From positions 248,001-312,000 of the forward strand of contig JADANN010000364.1 of the NCBI GenBank assembly GCA_018806985.1: a stretch of DNA of 64,000 nucleotides, in the 5' to 3' direction. This DNA is from Angiostrongylus vasorum. Its lineage: Eukaryota; Nematoda; Chromadorea; Rhabditida; Metastrongylidae. The position numbers and the translations under genes are program-made. The notes below the pieces were generated by a model. It was not told the DNA's origin, ran no database searches, and was given only the letters and a program-made list of their open reading frames with translations. Positions 10,827 to 35,830 of the stretch are shown here, piece by piece. Numbering within the stretch: the first letter of the stretch is position 1; each line of letters starts with the position of its first letter.

Positions 10827-11807
10827 GACATGAAGTGAAGAGGGAGGCCTGCAGTTTCTATCAAACTAAACAATTCCACGTAGGATTGCTCCGAGAACTT
10901 AGACATTGAATATACCCGACTTTCGTGACATATGAAGAGCAACCATTCACATATCATTAGATTGCGCGTAAAAAAAATTCCTCTCCTGTTCTGCAAAAGC
11001 TTCGGAATACGAAATAAACGTATTGCTCTTCAGGTGTAAAGTCGCTATTCGACTATTTTCATGATAACCCTCTGTATTGCAAAAATTGGTCCAATACAAC
11101 AGTATTCTAAGCGCAACAAATTCTTAGCACTGAAAGAGGCATCGCCTACACTGTTGCTTTTCCTAGAAGTTGTAGAATTATATTCGAATCATCGAATAAC
11201 TTCTGTGGTCGTCATAAATCCACCAACTCAACCATTATTCATCATATTACTCGGAGACAACAAAGCTTCGGACTCATTTGACACTTTTTTAAATCATCAG
11301 AGTACCATCCCACGACTGACACCCGCTAACAACAATTTTCTCCCAGTCGGATACATTTATATTGGAAGCCTCTTACTCTGTACTCTATCCTGGTGTGAGC
11401 TTATCAATAAAACAAGACATCGACTATCCACGCTGAAGCTAGATGAAAGTCGCTGATGGGACTACTGCTTTGCAATATGCCAGCTTACATTAACCCAGCT
11501 AATGCAGAATAGATTATTACTTACTAATTAGTGAGATAATAACTATCAAAAACCACCTCTCAAAATTGACAACGTCGAAAAGAAATACATCGAGTGGTGG
11601 ACATTATCGATTTGTTACAACCAACAGAATATTTACTAACTACACTAGAGATTATTGCTAATGTATGCTTATCTTTCGCGGATCTCTCTCCATGCTTCCT
11701 TGCCTATTAACTGAAACACGTTACCACGCTTCCGCCAGCAACGGAAACAGTATAACAAACAGAAATATACAAGGAAACCAATCTTATTCGGTCAAAAAAT
11801 GAAATTT
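10827..11807. other. Downstream flank of LDH copy 1; unrecognised frames only
   Basis: A 131-codon plus-strand frame (11061-11456) contains a hydrophobic segment (FLPVGYIYIGSLLLCTLSW) but no family signature, splice context or base bias. The long reverse frame 10996-10472 runs through the S2 insertion and is accidental. Confidence 0.4.
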
Positions 11808-11813
11808 TTTATT
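11808..11813 (-). other. Probable polyadenylation signal of LDH copy 1
   Basis: AATAAA on the minus strand, about 100 bases after the TGA at 11914. Confidence 0.45.
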
Positions 11814-11913
11814 TACTAGGCAAAATTGAGGTGACTTATTTGAAGTGGTTTCAATTCGTATCTGACACACAATTATGCTACTAGTAACTATAAAAAAACA
11901 ACGACAGAGATCA

Positions 11914-22151
<10,238 letters not shown>

Positions 22152-24960
22152 ACTTTTTAAAAATATTTCGTCTTCTACGATACAATGACTATTTCTAGAG
22201 AAACGGAGAAATCCACAATAAATCCAATCTGTACAACTCTGGCACACATTTGCAAAACACTTGTGTAACAGAATAATTATAACCTAATTGCGGTGAGCTC
22301 TCTCCAAAGAAGGTCTATCCCAAATTTCTTTCCAATCACGGCCCAAAGTATTTCAGTTCCTTTTCACCTTGTTTTTAGCTGTTCTAGTTATAATAACAAG
22401 TAGCACCAACAATACAATGTATTAAAAAACAAACAGTAAAAGTCTAAGAAACTAATACTTTACTTGGAATTTTGCCCGAAAACATTCCCAAAAACTCATA
22501 TCCTCAACGAAATTACAAAAATCAGAAATCCAAGATTTTAAAGTTTTAGCATTATAAAGTAATGTGACAAAAAAACTGGTTTGAACTGGAAAACGTTGAA
22601 ACGATAATGGAAAGAACAATTTCGGCCATCGATTTGCTAGCCGGATGGAGAAATAACAGCCATTTCTGACTTGCAACTTTGAACCTCTGAAACGTCAGCT
22701 CATACGCCATTTTATTAAACAAGATAATAGCCATTGGAATCCACACGTGTTTGCTGATAGCTCCATTACTATGGATGAGGCACGGTTTCGTAGCCTGACT
22801 ACTCTGTCAGGGAACTCACTCAGCTTTTGCAGCGTTTGTTGAGCAATGTGTGATCGATAGTAGCCACCCAAGACGATTTACCTCAACTTTTGGCCAAATC
22901 TGGGCACATTTACTTAAGACGTTGAAGGACTTCATCGATCGCGTAACATTTTTTCAGTACTGTGACCGTTTTTTCCAAGATTAAAGACATTAAAGACGTT
23001 TTATTAAATGATTCCATCTCCAGAAAACAAGAGTCGACGTAACCATCTTCTGGTGCAATCTCGACACTGGACAATGTACACGAGTCTCAACTTATCCAAT
23101 CTTCCCTGCTGAATGTCGTCTGTTGTCCTATGTAATATACTTTACATCGCAAGTCATCGTCATAACGCGATCGAGAAATGATCGTCCTTATGGTGTAAAA
23201 GTGCAGAACAGGCTTCCTATGGACGGTACTGATGTCATTCATTCAATTCATTCGGCACTCATTTATCAAGCTTTTTCTACTTATCCAATGGATTCATAAT
23301 GGTTGTTTACTCTTGTGTCTTGAGTTTTTCCACAACTCTTCAAGTAGTCTCTGGAGTGAAAGTTTCGATGATCGCCTTCAGACAATCGCCTTCAGTTCCT
23401 GATGATTACACTCGACGTTATTCTTAATGAAGATTCATATTTTATTACGAAACCTTTGTATTATGGTTTCGTTAAACCCTTCCTTGGCCTATGTTCCTAT
23501 GATATTTTGAGTTTCTACCAATGCCTTACTGAGTCTAAACTCAAGAAGAAAAACAGATCATTTTCACGATTTGAGAGCGTAATTTCAACCCCACTAAAGT
23601 CATTGCAGACCAAGTTCCAGAGAAGGTGTCACACACGAAAATGTTAAGCGAGAAATAAGCTTTAGAACTGCATACGTCGACAATGCATGCCTCAAATATC
23701 TACTGCAATATTCATCCAGAAACCTCACACCGTTATCCTGACACACCCAAGTGCAACACTCCTATCGAGAATAATGAAAGCGATAATGCTGTTTTAGAAC
23801 ATCATTCTGCATGATCCTATTAAGACAAGAGATGCACCAATTCACTGGAAGAAAATATGGTCAAAAACACAAAAGACCACTCAATCTAAAACCCTTCCGG
23901 AAAAAAAAATCAACAAGACGAGTCGGGATGACAGGCAGCTTGCGACGGTCGGTCGAGTTGACTGAGTGCAGTGCTGTGTAAATAAGGCTGACGGCTCATG
24001 TTCAAGGTGAACGGGCCATTCCGCTTAATCAGCTTCCTGTCAGATAAGGACGCCAGTCGGTGCATACTCTGATACCTTTCCTTCCTTTCTGAGTGGACCA
24101 ATGAGATTCTACACCTGAACCTCAGCTCAAACGACTGACCCTTGTGCTCGTGCCACGATGACCCTATGGAAAACAATCGATACGCTGGAAGTTTCCATAA
24201 GACTCAGAATCTCACCCCATTCTACACATTTGGGGACGCTGTATATTAATAAAAAGCGAATTTTTCCTACTTTGACTTTAAGTATGTCGCGAATTTTAAA
24301 TCAGAGATGCAAAACATTGCAAACAGCTGATTTAAAGGAGACTCTGCAAGAGAAATGTAGTGAACCTTTGTACTCAAAAATAGAAACAAAAAGGGGAAAC
24401 GAAAAAGAGATTAAGATATAGGAAATAAATGCAGCTCTTAGGAACTGCCGTACTAAAAGATTCTGAAATTAATGGAATTTGAGCAACAGTTCTGAGCAAT
24501 GAAAATCTTATGTAACCCATCCAGGATAAAAGTACTGAGAACTGAATACTGCGAAGGTTATGTGGTCCAATCAGGATAAAAATAAGCTCAGTCCCATGGA
24601 GGAAGTGAGTTTCTTTCCGACCTTATGACTAGTTGGTCTTAAATCGATGTCGAATTCGAAACAATCAGTGCCAACTGATCGGAAACAAAAGAAGTATCAC
24701 TATTCAGAATGCATAAAACTTGACGAAGTTACGAATCACATGCTTGAAGCTATAGTCAACCAACAGTTGAGGCTACTATTCCCATTCTCGATAGCAATTA
24801 TGATTAAGAAGGAAAAAAATAAGTGAACAACGGCGATGACCTGGTGAAGCGATCAAGCCCGGACCGAACAGTTTTCTAAGACGACTTTGCGAAACTAAAC
24901 ATCGAAATCTATTGCCAGACCGCCATTTGCTTATATCAAGTCGAAACTAATAAAAAACTG
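22152..24960. other. Upstream flank of LDH copy 1; no gene recognised
   Basis: Includes the presumed promoter and 5' UTR. A CTCTAG acceptor-like site about 45 bases upstream of the ATG could serve spliced-leader addition. Farther out, an 88-codon reverse frame (24176-23910), Ser/Arg/Leu-rich, is open but unrecognised. No repeats from the families above were found here. Confidence 0.45.
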
Positions 24961-24964
24961 GACA

Positions 24965-25180
24965 GAATAAGCAGAAAATCAGCCGGTGACGGGATCGGGG
25001 ACAACGGTGATAGCGGCAGTACAACCGCAATCGATGAACTACAACGGCGGCTAGCGGAATGAGCAGATGCCCGAGTAGGCCGCCCGTCCAGCGCGCGGAA
25101 TGGCGGCGGCTAGCGACAACAGGCGACTTCTGGTGACAGCACGTGACGGCCAGCGACTGCTGACCGACTTGCTTTTGGAT
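24965..25180. other. GC-rich island of unknown nature
   Basis: About 215 bp rich in CGGC, GCGG and GACGG words, far above the AT-rich surroundings. It includes a near-repeat of GCGGCTAGCG (25050 and 25108) and several CG dinucleotides. The reverse strand is open for 79 codons, with an Arg/His/Val-rich product unlike any family I know. Confidence 0.5.
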
Positions 25181-25287
25181 GCGCAAATTATTTCTACTAC
25201 AGTTTACAACTTCAGCCGATTAAAGTTTTTTATCTACCTTATGTTAGTTTATTAATGAAGAAGTACAGCTAAAACTGGCACACAAAA

Positions 25288-25575
25288 AAGGATAAAAGCA
25301 TAAAGCTCTCGACTTGATCAATCCCGGAGGGATGCGCCATGCATTCGACTTCATTAAGCATCGTTGGAGGTGACTGAATGCATATTTGGCCTTTACAGTA
25401 ACTCACGATGGTCTACTGATGTATTGGGCCAGCGCTGCAATCCTTCCAGACAAGTCTGGTACCAATTTGCTGACCCCGGAGGGATGGAAGGCTTCGTGAG
25501 CCAAGGGCACAGGGGATCGACCCCATGTGTGCATTGCGGGACGCCTGCGACCACTGCGCACACCCCCCCTAAAGT
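25288..25575 (-). repeat. tRNA-derived repeat S1, nearly full length
   Basis: Reverse-strand landmarks: AAAGGATAAAAGCATAAAGC tail, GGAGGGATGCGCCATGCATT, ACCAATTTGCTGACCCCGGA and the head GCGACCACTGCGCACACCC. Confidence 0.88.
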
Positions 25576-25690
25576 TGGCACATAGTGTAAAAATATTTTA
25601 GAAATCGACTTCTCTTGAAGTCCAGCATAATTAGTCAGTACTTTCCTGAAAGATTAAGCTAACGCGAGGTTACTAGCAAAACTTTTACAT

Positions 25691-25730
25691 GACTAACGTT
25701 TCGGCGCCTTCACCTTCAACAGAACCAGGG
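25691..25730 (-). ncRNA. Degenerate hammerhead-like motif
   Basis: The minus strand ends in GGCGCCGAAACGTTAGTC with a TTGAAGG-type upstream block. The core is partly lost (GTT for GTC). It is probably the end of an old Penelope-like copy. Confidence 0.3.
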
Positions 25731-25804
25731 TGATTCGACTCGATCGTGAGCAGCCGAGAAATGATGACTGACGAAAATACAGCGCCAAGCGTTTGTTGCT
25801 AAAC

Positions 25805-26020
25805 AATTTCTTACAAGTGCGTCATCGATTCGACTTCACGAAGCCCCCACAATGATGACCGACTGCACATTTGGTCTACACAGTGATTAACCGGCCCATG
25901 TATCGAATCCGTGTTTCTTACCCACCCAGATAAGTCTGGTGGGTTATCTTGTAGCGTAGGATCGAGCCAACGACCAAGTGCGTATTAGTGGTCATCCCTA
26001 GCTACCACACGACTACATGC
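25805..26020 (-). repeat. tRNA-derived repeat S1-like, degenerate
   Basis: Reverse-strand ATCGATTCGACTTCACGAAG, CCGGCCCATGTATCGAATCC and CCCAGATAAGTCTGGT match S1 with many changes. The head region (CTACCACACGACTACATGCG) still resembles a polymerase III A box in reverse. Confidence 0.6.
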
Positions 26021-26944
26021 GTCCTTTTACAACTTCCTGCTAAAATCTGATACGACTGAAAATAAACTCATCACTTTGTCGTTAATATAGAGGTGAACTG
26101 TTACCAGTGAAGTGTAGTCAAAACACACGAGGTACTTTACAAATAGACCCAATAATTCACCATTCCCAGCATCGCACGTGCACTTTCAGGCTTTTTTTTC
26201 TACAAAGAAAATCGATGGAAATGAGTGTGTCAGTCGACAGCCGTGGAGCAATTGCATCATCAGAAACGAAAGCGGTTGCATCATCGTCATCGGTAGTGTT
26301 CCGAAATCGTCTTCGTACGACGACGGACTTCCGAAAAGCGTTCGATTTCGACCAGAAGCCGCTTAGCGGATCCGTGCTGAACTTTAACCATCTCTACTAT
26401 ACCTACCCTTTCTAGTAAATTCTCAGATTGTACACACAATTGTGTCATTAAAATCTGCGCTTTGGGTGCAATTCCGTTAGAACACTTCTACGTCACCTGT
26501 AATTATAGTTTCCCTATCAGTTGTAGAGAACGAGTTTACAGCAGTGCATAACGTAGAACACACAGTAGAAGCCACGGATGCTTTGTTACTGAGTAGACCG
26601 CTCTTGCATCTAAGGGGATAAAATGTAAGACTACGGCGGTGCAGGTACTCCAGAAGCGTAATCCACATTTAATATTACTGGGAAAAAGCCATTCAGAGTC
26701 TGCTGAAGCACTCGACTTGTAAAGCGTTCCTAAGCCGAAATTAAATGTCTAACTTCTACATTCGTTCAACGAAGCATTCTAAGATTGCGAATTCACACCT
26801 AACGAGAATCGTGAAAAGCGATATGCAGCTGAAGCTAGGAGCCACCAACTGAATCGATTGTGGGCCAGTTCCCGTTCATATTGTCGTCAAGTTTTTTAGT
26901 AGCAGTAGAATAGAACACGGGATATGAAGACCAGGACTGAAGAA

Positions 26945-27150
26945 CTTCTCCACTACTCCAAAGATGTCGCCAATTCGAGTCTACTAGCAGCACCAACCGC
27001 TTTGGGACTGCCAGGAATGAGAACTGTCACCAAGATTTCAATATTTTAATATGAAATCAACTGTAATTTAAAAAACGGTGCTAGTTTTCTAAGATAAGAA
27101 ACTAGATATAGTAAATTTTGATACTCCACGACGGAATTCTTATTCTTGTA
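26945..27150 (-). pseudogene. Possible coding remnant of unknown gene, unit A
   Basis: The minus-strand translation NSVVEYQNLLYLVSYLRKLA is matched in unit B (38215-38050) by NSVVEYQNLPRLVCYPRKLA. In these 20 codons six differences are silent and four change the residue, with an AG splice acceptor just before in both. After a frame change, QLIS...LIPGSPKAVGAASRLE matches QLIS...LIAGRRKALIAASGVL. The pattern suggests a once-coding exon on the minus strand. I do not recognise the family, and both copies now have stops. Confidence 0.3.
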
Positions 27151-27289
27151 AACCAAAAAAAAGAACATTCGAGGGACTTTTTTTTTGGATGCATAGTCAT
27201 AAATAACTAAACAGGGATACTTAACATTAGGCTGAATGGAATAGGTCAAAAACTTGTAGTTTGTTTAAACAGAATAAAAACTTGTAACT

Positions 27290-27500
27290 TACTCTTGCCC
27301 CATCATGGCTCCTGGCAACGGCAGAACGCTCTCTGACTGCACAAGCGAGAGAATGATGTAGCGGCTCCGGCCACACCGCAGCCTATAAAAAGCGTTCCAG
27401 CTCCTCCTCTTTCTCCTCCCCTTGCGACAAGCAAGCAACCTCTCTCCATCTAGCTGTCGTCGGGGATAATGAAAACCTGGATCTTATCATAACAGACAGA
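27290..27500. promoter_or_regulatory. Conserved GC-rich block with TATA-like box, unit A
   Basis: This stays unusually similar to 38680-38890 in unit B: TGCACAAGCGAGAGAATGAT, CTATAAAAAGCGT followed by a pyrimidine-rich CTCCTCC run, and CTCTCCATCTAGCTGTCGT. On the plus strand, TATAAAA near 27385 could be a core promoter. On the minus strand both copies have ATG followed within about 11 bases by a GTAAGT donor. Neither reading is proven, and no complete gene could be built. Confidence 0.3.
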
Positions 27501-29316
27501 TAGGTGCAGACTACAGTTTGCACTATACCTTCGCACGTGCTTCTTGGCAAACTATTGCCTAGCGGATGGGTCGAATAAATTTCCTACCAAGAACTTAAGG
27601 TTTGAAATCAAATTTGAAAGTATTCTGAACCACCCGAAGGCGGGGGAACATTGTAAAATGTCTTGTTGGAAGGACGTTTGCTACAAGCTTTCGCATTCAT
27701 GTCACATCCATGTTAATTTTCTTTGAAATTCTCATCATAAATCCGATAGGGAAGAGGATTGGGTAAAGTTAGGCTATCTTTTCGAAGTGATTCAGGGATC
27801 AAGCCAACAGATTATTCAGTTATTCTCATCTGTGATATCCATGAAGAAATGAGGGATTGGTGTGGGTCGTTGTTGTTTTGCCAAGTACTTCATTCTTGGG
27901 ATAAACAGAGCGCAGAGTGTTTACCTATCCAAGCTTTTTGGGAATAGAAGAACGATCATGGTCAAAGCAACGAATAGTTGGACTGGACAAGTGAAAAACA
28001 TCTGTTGAAGACTTGAAAAGGCAATAAAAAAATGGATTATCGATTGTGAAGACTACAGCCATTAATTTTAAGAGTAACAAAAAAATGATTCAGGTTCCCG
28101 AGTGAAGACGTTCGTCATCCGTCTTGCACCTAGTTATTCCTTAAGAATTTTGTTCCGTGTTGTTTCATAGACCAGAGCTCGCACTTAATAGTATTATATC
28201 CTTGTTTGAATTCAGTTTAATTGACTGAACGTTCTACGGGCGTTGACGACAAGAGGACATTCATTTGTGAAGGCAGTCGTCGCTCACGAACCTTGACCCC
28301 GTTCTAAGCAAGTAGCCGCATGTGTTATGAAATTTTTTTCATTATTTCGGCCATATCGTTCAGCAGTCCTGCCAAATTTTGATCTAGGCTTTGCAAATTG
28401 ATTTCAGCTATAGACCTTCATTGTGACAGCTTATTCCAATGAGGTGAAGAACTCTGAATGACATAGCGCTTCAGGCCTGTAAAATTTATGCTCCCGGTAG
28501 CCAACGCGTAAAATCTTCTGTTCTCTGGTGCTACTTATTACCTATTGTAAATCACAACTTCTTTCTGTGTTAATGAACAGTGATATTCTTCGTACTTTCT
28601 TTTTGCCACCATACCAAGGAAATAACTTCGAAAATGAGAAATGATGTGACATTGTTCAACTGGGTCAAAGGGGAAGATAAAAAATAACAAGGTAAAGGCT
28701 ACAAGAAGTTCGCCATTCGATGATGATGGTCGAGCTGCTGATGGTAGTTGTTGTTCATGTGCTTCTTAATAGTCGCAACTCGCAGTGATAGCGGTGCGAT
28801 GCGCCAGCAGGCATCGACGTTGTTGCCCTTGGTGCTACCACGCACCTTCGTAGTACCACACAATATAATACTTCGGACGGTACTGCCACTCAGGTGAGCA
28901 ACATCGGCAGTACTGATCTCATTAACTTTCTTGAGAGGCAAATATAAGCATGTTTCGTCGAGGTATTCTTCACTGTTTCAGAGTGGAATTTTAAATAGTT
29001 CGGAAGATCCTTAGATGATTATCGGTCTCTTAGCCGTTTCTTCAAAATCGAATCCACATATGAGTGTTTTTGTTCTATTCGCTTTGTTATCCATTGATTT
29101 ATGCTCAATTTCTTGATAACTCCCATTCAGACACCCTAATAAATGCAGTTAAATTGTATTAACTGGGATCAGAAGCCATCCTTATCAGGGCTCTGCCCAA
29201 GAAAGTGATCTATGATGTTAGCATTAAGGTTTGCTGTGCATGTTAGATAAGCTTCGGTGTTTCGTATTCCAATATGTCAAGAAGTGCTGGGTAGATTACG
29301 GTCAACTCGACCTTTC

Positions 29317-29356
29317 CAAGCTCTGAGGAAGGCGAAATCCCCCGAAACGTCAGCCT
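29317..29356 (+). ncRNA. Hammerhead-ribozyme-like motif
   Basis: Plus strand: AAGCT, CTGAGGA, extra A, hairpin GGCG...CCCC (one weakened pair), GAAAC, GTC, AGCCT. The catalytic core blocks are intact, and stem I has three pairs. The surrounding 29277-29564 reverse-strand reading frame is a by-product of the same repeat. Confidence 0.5.
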
Positions 29357-31069
29357 GTTCCTGAATAAAGAATAGAATAACACCTCGTGTTTGCTCAACA
29401 AGAATATAAAGAATTATTTGATCAGTACTGAGGTTAATAGAAAATCGGTTGTGGGCATCATTGTAGAATCCAAATTCATCTGGTTTAATGTTGACTTCTG
29501 TTGAATCTTCAATAGAATGTCTCGGTGATACGATAAACGATCGTCTGTTGAGAATGCTGATCAACTGTTGCTTCTATATTAAGGACATACGAAGTGTAAA
29601 AAAAGGGAGAATAGCGCACTGAAGGTCAGATAAAAAAGGATCTAGGTAGAAGAATCCGAAGAAACTCAACATTCATAGCAATGACACTTTGCTTTTCAAA
29701 ACATTGCAATGTCCTCCTATGGAATTTCAATATTCATACGTTTCTGGCCTTTTCAATGTTGTACGACGAAACAGAGACCTGATTCAGGTCATTTCTTATG
29801 CCTTTCCTATGAAGCAAGGCATTGTTGAAGGAAGGTGGTGGGCCAAAACAACAGGATGAGACTCAAAAGGAGGGGTACTGAGTGATGAATTTTGACGACT
29901 TCAGTTGTTAACAAAAACACGAGCTTGATTTGCTATCAAGCTTTTCAAACAATTTTGCAACAAGTAACACCTTTAGGTGTCCTAATGGTATTGCCGGAGT
30001 GGCCGGCAAGAGTGTATCATTTTTCTTTCCAGTGGTTCATTTTTGGTCGACAGAAATTTCTCCCTAGACTTCTTGCAATTAATCGGTAGCTTATCTAAAG
30101 CAGATGCTGCGGCGGACGTCGTCCATGGAGAGATATCCTTTTAACAATTTCTCAACTAATAATTCAAAAAAGCCTCTTTTTTGTACAAGTTCACTTCGCG
30201 GGCAAGAAATCATTGGTGCCGAAGATAGTTGCGGTGTAGAGAGTGTGGCAAGTGAAGAGGCGCAGAAACACCTCTACCGCTGCACTGGGATCCAGCACTT
30301 GGGGAAGAGCTTTTCGCTAAGATAATGGATGACAAATCGTCCAGAACATCTCATCAGAGTGGCTAGGTGTTCGCAGAGTGTGCATTCGTCAGTGTGCTTC
30401 GATGGAGCTGCTCTTTATAAACAGTTATGAATTCTTTTTATTACAGTCATAAGTGATGTGATCAAAGTTGTCCCTTGAAACATTTAGTGCACAGTCTACA
30501 GTTTATAATGTGTATATTTGTCCCTAAAATTTCAATACCCTACATACAAACGTAATTCTTTACATACAAGCTCCAGTTCTTGCAATGGGTATTTTTTCCC
30601 TATTTTGACCATAATTACTTTAAGACAAACTTTTCAGACCAAACACTTCGATGAAAATTGTGATATAGTTCTGCATTAGTTACGAACCCTGCTATCTTTG
30701 AATACGTGCTAAGCGCTCATCTATGTTTGTTCACACAGCATGTCTTGAATTATCACTCTTTACATATAATTTACCTTGTATATAACCTGCACTGTTTACG
30801 TGCTTTGAATGCTGATTGATTTGAAGCCTCAAATTCTTCCTAGGAGCTGCTACCGGGAAGAAGTAAAATAAAACATGTTGACGAAATTTTACTCACAATA
30901 ATATAAGCGAGGGGAATGAGGGGCGGTGAGGAGGAACTCCGTCGGAAGCAGGTGACGGTCCAAGAAGTCCCAGATATACTGGTGGATATTCAGAACCAAC
31001 CAAATGAGGTTGCAATGGAGTTTGCCAACCATCTGGAGAAAGAGGCTTAACAACTTACAAGAAATTGGT

Positions 31070-31112
31070 CAATAGCTGACGTTTCAGCGATTTCGCCTTC
31101 CTCAGAGCCCGG
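31070..31112 (-). ncRNA. Hammerhead-ribozyme-like motif
   Basis: Minus strand: GGGCT, CTGAGGA, extra A, hairpin GGCG...CGCT, GAAAC, GTC, AGCTATTG. Stem I pairs GGCT with AGCT (one G-T wobble). Confidence 0.5.
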
Positions 31113-31310
31113 ACGTACTCTATGCAACAGTAGCCCCATATTCGGTGAAACATTTGTAGTATTAGTGAACATTAAATATATAAATAAACGCCATCTTAAT
31201 TATAAAGACTTTCACCATGCTGCTACGAGTGGGACTGCCCGCATGTTGTTCAAATAGGATGGTGAGCGAAACCCACCTAAGTCCTGATCATAGCGCAGGA
31301 ATCGAAAACA
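31070..31310 (-). mobile_element. Penelope-like element 3' terminal fragment (left arm of inverted pair)
   Basis: Carries the hammerhead-like motif at 31112-31070 and a flank (CACGAGCGGGACTG-like, GGTGAGCG) that recurs at 47.65-47.72 kb inside the large Penelope-like element. It is repeated in reverse orientation at 31430-31640. Confidence 0.65.
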
Positions 31311-31429
31311 TTAACGTTCTAGACTCTTAACGCGTTTCGGATAAATTTCAAAGATCCAGAGATGAACCGGAAAGGTGAATGCCTCACTATCATTGGTCTG
31401 GTGCCTTATTTCAAAATGATTTTTAGACC

Positions 31430-31735
31430 ACTGGGTGTGTCTCACTCGCCATCCCACGTGAACAACTCGTGGGCAGTCCCATTCCTAGCAGCACGGTGAG
31501 TAGCCTTTTTGATCAATATGGCGTTCATTTATATGTTTGATCTTCATTAATATTATAGATAATTCACCAAATATAAGGCTACTGTTACATAAAATACGTC
31601 CAGACTCTGAGGAAGGCGAAATCGCCGAAACGTCAGCCATCGACCATAACACCACCAACAACGACTGCGACAACAACAACAACGACAACGAAAACTTATA
31701 ACAACATCGCATCAGCTCAAAAAAATCAGTTTATA
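31430..31735 (+). mobile_element. Penelope-like element 3' terminal fragment (right arm of inverted pair)
   Basis: Contains TCACTCGCCATCC, CGTGGGCAGTCCCA and the hammerhead-like motif at 31598-31640, followed by an AAC-rich tract (31655-31690) that corresponds to the (GTT)n tract beside the motif at 46971. With 31070-31310 it forms an imperfect inverted repeat. Confidence 0.65.
31598..31640 (+). ncRNA. Hammerhead-ribozyme-like motif (cleanest core)
   Basis: Plus strand: GACT, CTGAGGA, extra A, hairpin GGCG-AAAT-CGCC, GAAAC, GTC, AGCCATCG. Stem II is perfect, and the AC/GT stem III is palindromic as in minimal dimer-type ribozymes of Penelope-like elements. Stem I has one mismatch. Confidence 0.55.
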
Positions 31736-31982
31736 AGACCATATGAATAAATATACCAACTATTTATCCATAGGTTTATAGAGAGTCGGTCTTTTGAATT
31801 AACAACAAACTATTGGGTTTCACGCAGTAACGTAGTGTTGTCGAACAGTCTACAAATCTCACTATTCCGTTCCATCGCGTTACAGATGTAGAGTGTAAAT
31901 TTAATGCTAAGTACACCATAGTGGAAACATTTACTGCGTGAGAATACCAAACGACTCCCGTTATAGTCAGAATACATAGCGA

Positions 31983-34892
<2,910 letters not shown>

Positions 34893-35097
34893 CTTGGCAG
34901 CCCTCAAGCGTTGTGTATCAAGTTGGGATGTCAATCAAAAGTCGTTAACTAACATTTGAAATTTTTTTGGCATTCAACAAAGCTTCTGTTTCGATGACCG
35001 CAATTATTTGACCTTTTTAAAACAATCGCTTTCTTTTCTTAGCTTTCATTGGTGATGGGAGTAGAATACAGTTGTCGTTAGGCATGATATGGGTTCG

Positions 35098-35395
35098 TGT
35101 AGAGCTGAGGTAGAAACTACTCTACAAGGCACACAAGGTCGGTCGTAGGTGGGAAATCGTGCATCGGACTCAGTCAACCGTCCCTCCCTCTGTGGGCGAC
35201 AACCTAGTACCACGACTGTCTAGCAGGATTGCACCACTGACTTCATACATCGATACATCATACCAAAAGTCGTTGTAAACGCCAGATATTCATTCTTTCA
35301 CATCTAGGATTCTTGATAAAGGCAGATGCATGGCAAACCCTCATGGTTAATCCACACCGGGCCTTCATTCTTTACATTTTACGCTTTAAGCACAG
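35098..35395 (+). repeat. tRNA-derived repeat S1, degenerate
   Basis: Landmarks remain in order: TAGAGCTGAGGTAGAAAC head, CGACAACCTAGTACCACGAC, CTTCATACATCGATACATC, then GATGCATGGCAAACCCTCAT. Confidence 0.55.
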
Positions 35396-35751
35396 CTTGT
35401 TACATTTTTCTTTCAAAAACCACTTTACCCGAGATTAGGGAACGAAGTCCGTCTAAATCAGACATCACTACGACAACCAAGAAGTACCCAGAATTGCTGT
35501 AGAGTACCTTTAAAACACAAGATGTGTGAGGCTGGCATTTTTTTCTGTTGCCTGATCTCAATGTTTCAAAGGAATGAGAACAGTTAATGTTTACCTTTTA
35601 TCTACTACCCATTATTGTTTAACGGCAGGGTGTTCCGTGAAATACAACCACAACGAGCTGAGGTATTTGAAAAACTTGAATGCTACGCCAGATTCGGTCG
35701 CTGGTGACACCGTTAGGGGATAAAACTGGCTGAGAGAAAGACAAACCAAAG

Positions 35752-35830
35752 GCCTCAAGGGTGCAGTCGGTAGCACACGAGCTCCTTGAAAACGTAATCA
35801 CCGGTTCGAATCTGGCCCGGAGTCAACATT
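35752..35830 (+). repeat. tRNA-like sequence, probably a tRNA-derived repeat remnant
   Basis: A perfect D-arm-like hairpin (GTGC-AGTCGGTA-GCAC) and a T-arm-like GCACCGGTTCGAATCTGG-type box (CCGGTTCGAATCTGG) are spaced as in a tRNA, giving good polymerase III A and B boxes. The acceptor stem does not close and the anticodon arm is poor, so a functional tRNA is unlikely. Confidence 0.4.

Noticed and set aside
10472..10996. 174-codon reverse frame as a gene
   Set aside because: It runs through the S2 SINE and its target duplication; after removing the insert the two parts are in different frames.
29277..29564. 95-codon reverse frame as a gene
   Set aside because: A similar reading occurs at 1290-1560 in the other orientation; it is part of a Penelope 3' region repeat with the hammerhead-like motif.
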